Positions 59,742-64,000 of a stretch of DNA of 64,000 nt are shown here, one piece after another. Below the pieces are notes generated by a model. The model did not search any database, had not been told where the DNA came from, and saw nothing but the letters and a program-made list of their open reading frames with translations. Position 1 is the first letter of the stretch, and each line of letters opens with the position of its first letter. The stretch is from Roseihalotalea indica (lineage in GTDB: Bacteria; Bacteroidota; Bacteroidia; Cytophagales; Cyclobacteriaceae): assembly GCF_022458895.1 (NCBI RefSeq), contig NZ_JAINFL010000009.1, forward strand, positions 62,001 to 126,000. The letters run 5' to 3'. The position numbers were made by a program, and so were the translations under genes.

Positions 59742-62209
59742 AACGAAACATAAGCATTAACATAAGCGGGATCATCTTTCATGTTGAGGAGGATGGCTAC
59801 CAATTGCTACGCAGCTATTTAGACTCAATCACCCGCTATTTTTCTAGTTACGAAGACAACAAAGAAATTACGGACGATATCGAGAGCCGTATTGCGGAAA
59901 TATTTTTGAAAAAACTAGGTCCGTATAAACAAGTCATTACCAAAGAAGATGTAGAAGCCGTAGTAGCCACTATGGGCAGCGTAGAAGACTTTGCTGCTCA
60001 GGATTATGGCGACGAAGAAGCTTTCAGCGGTGCCTACACTCAGGAAAAAGCCGATACGCGTACGTATACGGAAGAGGCTGAAGAGCCACGGCGATTGTAC
60101 CGGGATACTCAGCGCAAAATTCTGGGTGGAGTGGCTGCCGGAGTTGCCTATTATTTTCGTACCGACCCTCTATGGGTGCGTCTACTATTAATCTTCTTGG
60201 TATTTGCCGATGCGTTTATCACCTTCGGGGTGCTAGACACTATTACCTTTATCACATATATCATCTGCTGGATTGTGGTGCCTGGTCGCTCAGACCTGGT
60301 GCAGAGCGAAAAAATTAAAAAGCTCTTTCGCAATCCTGATGAGAAGGTGTTGGGAGGGGTAGCCGGAGGGTTGGCCGCTTACTTTGGCATTGACCCAACC
60401 GTTATTCGCCTGTTGTTTGTGCTCACCATTTTCTTTGGTGGCGCCGGCCTGATCATCTACCTGGTATTATGGATTATTACTCCTGAAGCTAAAACGCTGA
60501 CCGATAAAATGCAGATGAAGGGCGAGCCGGTAACGTTGACGAACATAGAGTCTAGTATAAAAAAAAACTTTAGTCTAAGCGAGACTGGCGGGGAGAGTAC
60601 ACTATTGAAAGCAGTACTCTTTCCTTTTCGATTAGTGGCGGTCATTTTTTCGAACTTAGGGCGGGCCATCGGACCATTTCTGGTGTTTCTGGGGGACGCC
60701 GCCCGAGTATTATTCGGCTTATTGTTAGTGCTGATCGGAGGATCAGCCTTGCTGGCGCTGTTAGTATCCGCCGGAGTCGTTGTGGGGCTTACTACTATGG
60801 ACCCCTATAACATTGCAGTCAATATTCCGATGGATATTTTGCGAGAAAGCTTCTCAAGAACAGGCTTTATCTTTGCGCTCATTTCCTTATTGTTGCCTGC
60901 TTTGGCCTTAGTTATTAGTGGTATATCCATCATTGCACGCCGAAGACTGGTAAGCGCTGCTGTCGTCTGGTCAGCAGTTGGTGTCTGGTTTATTAGCCTG
61001 GTCGGCATCGCTGCCACAGTGCCTCCGGTAGTGATGGATTTCCGAGAAGAAGCCAGATTCACTGATACAGAAACGCTATCCCTTAGCGGAACGCCCCTCT
61101 TTACCCTCAGCGAACTCCCTGATTATGATGAACCCAAAGTCGATCTGACGTTGGAAGGGTATAATGGAACTACTTATGAACTTCAAAAGACTTTTGAGGC
61201 TCATGGCAGTACTCGCCGACGAGCGGTAGAAAATGCGCGAATGATAACATACGCGGTATCAGTGCAAGATTCAGTAGTTTCTTTTCCGCCCATGTATACC
61301 TTCAAAGAGGGAGCTAAGTTTCGGGCGCAGGAGCTGGATATGATCTTGCGGATTCCTTACAATCAACCGTTTATGATGGATCGGAATCTGGCAGAAATTC
61401 TTCGCAACACCTTATACCGCAATGATTTAAGAGACAGCGATTTGCCTAACAATACTTTCGTATTTACTGAAGAAGGATTGAAATGTACTACCTGCCCAGA
61501 GCGTAAGAATCAGACCTCCACATCAGAAGAAGAAGGAGAGCCTGATGCTTCTGAGACTGAAAAAGGAGTAGCTGGCGAAGAAACGTATCGTTTAGGATTG
61601 CAGGACTTTGAGTCACTGGAGATTAAGGGTCCTTTTAACGTGCATATTCGGCAGGACGATGCGTATCTGGTAGAAGCAGTTTCCGGAGCCCTACCCATGA
61701 ACCGTATGAAAGCTGATGTCACAGATCACAAACTTGTTTTATACTATGACGGTAGTTACAAAGGCGAACAGAGCGAAGTATATGACATAACGATTAGCAT
61801 GCCAGAGCTTAGTAATGTAGTTCTTACTGGTTCGGCCAGTGCCACCCTGGAACCCTTCTCAGGCCAGACCGCTCTGTTTGATATGTCCGGCTCGTCCCGG
61901 CTATCTGCTGAACTTGCTTTAGATAGTGTGCAGATTACCATGAGCGGTAGCACTGAAGCAGATCTAACTGGTAAATCTCACGCTCTGACAGCTAATATAT
62001 CGGGAGCATCTCAGTTAAATGCTTCGGAACTGGAGACTACCAACATAACCATTCATTCCGAAGCAGCCGCCAATGCTCAGGTGCAGGCTGCTGACAATAT
62101 AGACGCACATATTGAAGGAGCTAGCCAGGTAAGGTACTGGGGTAACCCAAATATCAATGTAAACGAAGGTGGCGAATCCAGAATTCTTCCTCAGGAGGGT
62201 GCATCTTAG
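59738..62209 (+). CDS. PspC domain membrane protein with GIN (DUF2807) domain
   Basis: This 823-residue protein begins with a soluble region of the type preceding PspC in Bacteroidota (MKRNISINISGIIFHVEEDG, DDIESRIAEIFLKKLG). Two PspC domains follow: RRLYRDTQRKILGGVAAGVAYYFRTDP at about 115-180 and KKLFRNPDEKVLGGVAGGLAAYFGIDPTVIRLLFVL at about 195-250. More membrane helices (about 295-430) come next, and then a periplasmic part. The C-terminal GIN domain (about 620-815: FESLEIKGPFNVHIRQD, LSNVVLTGSASATLE) forms a beta-helix-like head. It probably senses or stabilises the envelope under stress. It is coupled to the PadR gene by a 4-bp overlap. Confidence 0.9.
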   Translation: MKRNISINISGIIFHVEEDGYQLLRSYLDSITRYFSSYEDNKEITDDIESRIAEIFLKKLGPYKQVITKEDVEAVVATMGSVEDFAAQDYGDEEAFSGAYTQEKADTRTYTEEAEEPRRLYRDTQRKILGGVAAGVAYYFRTDPLWVRLLLIFLVFADAFITFGVLDTITFITYIICWIVVPGRSDLVQSEKIKKLFRNPDEKVLGGVAGGLAAYFGIDPTVIRLLFVLTIFFGGAGLIIYLVLWIITPEAKTLTDKMQMKGEPVTLTNIESSIKKNFSLSETGGESTLLKAVLFPFRLVAVIFSNLGRAIGPFLVFLGDAARVLFGLLLVLIGGSALLALLVSAGVVVGLTTMDPYNIAVNIPMDILRESFSRTGFIFALISLLLPALALVISGISIIARRRLVSAAVVWSAVGVWFISLVGIAATVPPVVMDFREEARFTDTETLSLSGTPLFTLSELPDYDEPKVDLTLEGYNGTTYELQKTFEAHGSTRRRAVENARMITYAVSVQDSVVSFPPMYTFKEGAKFRAQELDMILRIPYNQPFMMDRNLAEILRNTLYRNDLRDSDLPNNTFVFTEEGLKCTTCPERKNQTSTSEEEGEPDASETEKGVAGEETYRLGLQDFESLEIKGPFNVHIRQDDAYLVEAVSGALPMNRMKADVTDHKLVLYYDGSYKGEQSEVYDITISMPELSNVVLTGSASATLEPFSGQTALFDMSGSSRLSAELALDSVQITMSGSTEADLTGKSHALTANISGASQLNASELETTNITIHSEAAANAQVQAADNIDAHIEGASQVRYWGNPNINVNEGGESRILPQEGAS

Positions 62210-62215
62210 CTAGAT

Positions 62216-63103
62216 TTATTCATCGTGAAAATGGTGTTTGTGAATAAACGTCTCTTTCCCCAAATGACTATATTTTACAATGGCCACGAAGACTGTTCCA
62301 CCAATAATATTCCCTAAAGTAGCCCATAATTGAAAGAACAGATAATCAGACAGAGCAATTTCCGGAGAAGAGATAAAGCCAGCAAATACTTCAATAGAAC
62401 CTACAATTGAGTGGTGTAATCCCGCAAGACCAATAGTGGCAGTTACCAGAATGATGATGAAAATGCGGCTGATGGTCTCGCGGGAAGAGCTATTTAGCCA
62501 AGACAGTAGCCCCATAAGCCAACCAGCAAAGATGGCGCTGCCCAGGGTAATCCACCAGTTAAAGCGCAGCATTTTTTCGGCTAGGTGAACAAAAGCATCT
62601 ACAGAAATTAGCTCCATAGCGGTACCCATCCGGGTTAGTAGAAAAGCAAATAAATAACCACCTAGCAGGTTCCCGATAAAAATGACCCCCCACAGCTCCA
62701 GCAAATGGGAGATGCGGACCGAGCGGTTTAGTACGGGTAGCACGGCTAGCGTTGTATGTTCGGTAAACAACTCTGATCGCCCTAAAATGACAAAAATAAA
62801 TCCAATAGGGTAGGCAAATGCTAGTGCAAATTCTAGTCCTGGTTCAGAAAGGTGACCCTGAAACATGGTATATAGTACACCCATCAGTAGCAGGCTAAAC
62901 CCAATCTCTAGTCCACCGGAAAAAGAAGAAAAGAACAGTGCTTTGTTATGGCGTCGGTACTCGATCAACGCCATCTGAATTTGTTCTTTCAGTATGGTAT
63001 TACCGGCTTTGGGCTGATCATTTTCTTCTGCCTCCTTTTCAACTGCATCGACTGATCCATCAGGGAGAACTTGATCCTCCAATATGTCACCTTCCTTTTT
63101 CAT
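62216..63103 (-). CDS. Formate/nitrite transporter (FNT) family channel
   Basis: This 295-residue membrane protein has six hydrophobic helices (FFSSFSGGLEIGFSLLLMGV onward). The FNT pattern is visible in LAFAYPIGFIFVILGRSELFTEHT and the second half GLHHSIVGSIEVFAGF. It has a charged N-terminal extension (about 1-50, acidic). The SELFTEHT and LHHSIVGS segments carry the central histidine and pore residues of the family. Members carry formate, nitrite, lactate or hydrosulphide; the substrate cannot be named here. It is divergent from the acyl-CoA dehydrogenase across a 212-bp gap with a 32-bp palindrome. Confidence 0.88.
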   Translation of the reverse strand: MKKEGDILEDQVLPDGSVDAVEKEAEENDQPKAGNTILKEQIQMALIEYRRHNKALFFSSFSGGLEIGFSLLLMGVLYTMFQGHLSEPGLEFALAFAYPIGFIFVILGRSELFTEHTTLAVLPVLNRSVRISHLLELWGVIFIGNLLGGYLFAFLLTRMGTAMELISVDAFVHLAEKMLRFNWWITLGSAIFAGWLMGLLSWLNSSSRETISRIFIIILVTATIGLAGLHHSIVGSIEVFAGFISSPEIALSDYLFFQLWATLGNIIGGTVFVAIVKYSHLGKETFIHKHHFHDE

Positions 63104-63194
63104 AGTGATTTCTGGGAAAATAAATGTTGTGCTTATGAGCTAATAAGCGAATAGAAAGGGTTTTTGTTTATTCCGGAAAAAGTACATCCAATCG

Positions 63195-63226
63195 GTAAAA
63201 AAGGTATGCATGCATACCTTTTTTAC
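63195..63226. promoter_or_regulatory. 32-bp perfect palindrome in the divergent promoter region
   Basis: The half-site GTAAAAAAGGTATGCA (63195-63210) is followed without a gap by its exact reverse complement (63211-63226). A nine-base half-site ATGCATACC (the same as 63210-63218) recurs at 63247-63255. It lies 11 bp upstream of the TATATTTG element before the dehydrogenase. It is a strong candidate operator, or a bidirectional terminator if transcribed. Confidence 0.6.
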
Positions 63227-63236
63227 ATAATATTCG

Positions 63237-63244
63237 TATATTTG
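63237..63244 (+). promoter_or_regulatory. TAnnTTTG -7 element for acyl-CoA dehydrogenase
   Basis: TATATTTG matches the Bacteroidota -7 consensus TAnnTTTG perfectly, 71 bp before the ATG. No clear TTG is found at the -33 position, which falls in the palindrome. This agrees with control by a protein bound there. Confidence 0.45.
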
Positions 63245-63315
63245 TTATGCATACCGAGTAAAATTTTCAATTTTATATTATATATTAGTACTATTAAAAG
63301 AAAATATATAACTAA

Positions 63316-64000
63316 ATGGAAACCGTAACGAAAAATCAAGCAATCAACGGTGGTGAGTTTCTGGTAAAAGAAACCGAAGCCCAGGATGTATTTATCCCCG
63401 AAGAATTCAGCGAAGAACAACGCATGATGGCTGGTGCCACCCAAGACTTTATCGATAAAGAAATAGCTCCTAACGTGGAGCGCATGGATAGCATGGAACC
63501 CGGTTTTATGCCCTCGTTACTCGACAAAGCCGGTGAACTGGGACTATTGGGTATCGCCATTCCTGAAGAATACGGCGGGCTAGGCATGGATTTTAACACT
63601 TCAATGCTTATTGCCGATGTAATCGGTTCAGCCGGCTCATTTTCTACTGCTTACGGTGCGCATACCGGTATCGGTACGTTGCCTATTCTGTATTACGGAA
63701 CTGAAGAGCAAAAGCAGAAGTATTTGCCCAAACTGGCTTCAGGAGAGTGGAAGGCTTGTTACTGTCTCACTGAGCCAGATGCTGGTTCTGATGCTAATTC
63801 CGGAAAAACCAAAGCCGTTCTTTCTGAAGATGGCTCTCATTATAAGATTACTGGGCAGAAAATGTGGATCTCCAATGCAGGCTTCGCTGATCTGTTTATT
63901 GTTTTTGCCCGTATTGAGGACGATAAGTATCTCACTGCTTTCATCGTAGAAAAGTCATTTGGCGGTATTACAATGAATGAAGAGGAGAAAAAACTAGGCA
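63316..64000 (+). CDS. Acyl-CoA dehydrogenase (3' partial)
   Basis: The first 228 codons of an acyl-CoA dehydrogenase are present; the frame is open at the window end. The start is METVTKNQAINGGEFLVKET. The N-terminal helical domain (about 38-125: EEQRMMAGATQDFIDKEIAP, LGLLGIAIPEEYGGLGMD) and the beginning of the middle domain (ACYCLTEPDAGSDANS, about 155-170, and GQKMWISNAGFADLFIVFAR) carry FAD and acyl-CoA contacts. The family oxidises fatty acyl-CoA thioesters in beta-oxidation. The C-terminal part with the catalytic base lies outside the window. Confidence 0.93.
   Translation, partial: METVTKNQAINGGEFLVKETEAQDVFIPEEFSEEQRMMAGATQDFIDKEIAPNVERMDSMEPGFMPSLLDKAGELGLLGIAIPEEYGGLGMDFNTSMLIADVIGSAGSFSTAYGAHTGIGTLPILYYGTEEQKQKYLPKLASGEWKACYCLTEPDAGSDANSGKTKAVLSEDGSHYKITGQKMWISNAGFADLFIVFARIEDDKYLTAFIVEKSFGGITMNEEEKKLG

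Overview
The window looks like a chromosomal segment of a Bacteroidota bacterium, probably a marine or soil member of the Cytophagales. The signs are SusC/SusD outer-membrane uptake genes behind a FecI-type sigma factor and a FecR anti-sigma factor, GIN-domain (DUF2807) PspC proteins, PorT-type beta-barrel proteins, HisKA_2 kinases with periplasmic TPRs, an absence of Shine-Dalgarno sites, and T-rich leaders with occasional TAnnTTTG-like promoter elements. The genus is an inference. I saw no rRNA, tRNA, CRISPR array, intact insertion sequence, phage or plasmid gene.

Layout. 1-13.4 kb is mostly core or housekeeping: a YcxB-like tail, TerC, an M16 peptidase, a divergent PiT-like permease, an M20 amidohydrolase, a SPOR protein, YifB, GmhA and an MsbA-type ABC exporter, plus three very small membrane-protein genes. 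13.4-19.7 kb is a pyruvate dehydrogenase operon of homodimeric type (aceE, E2, lpdA) ending in a PNPOx-family gene. 19.8-21.6 kb holds a P-loop kinase and an APH-fold kinase as overlapping genes. 21.7-30.7 kb is a stress-protection cluster: SPW membrane protein, manganese catalase, DUF4142, TreT-like glycosyltransferase, DUF892 ferritin-like protein, SDR, MgtC, a beta-barrel protein and several unknowns. Many of its genes share a T-rich leader containing an AACCTTAA-like core.

31.0-43.9 kb is a regulatory block: two paralogous AraC regulators flanking an 18-bp perfect palindrome, an orphan hybrid kinase with five PAS domains, a TPR/HisKA_2 kinase overlapping a sigma-54 activator response regulator, and a third AraC protein. 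44.2-49.7 kb is a detoxification-like run: an MhqD-like esterase, an MhqO-like ring-cleaving dioxygenase, three further alpha/beta hydrolases and YceI. 49.7-58.9 kb has a TetR regulator with a GH13 amylase, then the sigma factor, FecR, SusC and SusD. 59.3-64 kb has a PadR/PspC pair, an FNT channel and the start of an acyl-CoA dehydrogenase, with a 32-bp perfect palindrome between the last two.

No single locus is clearly a new defence or mobile system. The most noteworthy unexplained signals are non-coding: a family of dispersed intergenic repeats with 9-bp hairpin arms (three good copies, two diverged fragments), three tandem 22-bp units in a divergent promoter, the long palindromes and inverted repeats in regulatory gaps, and the recurrent leader motif.
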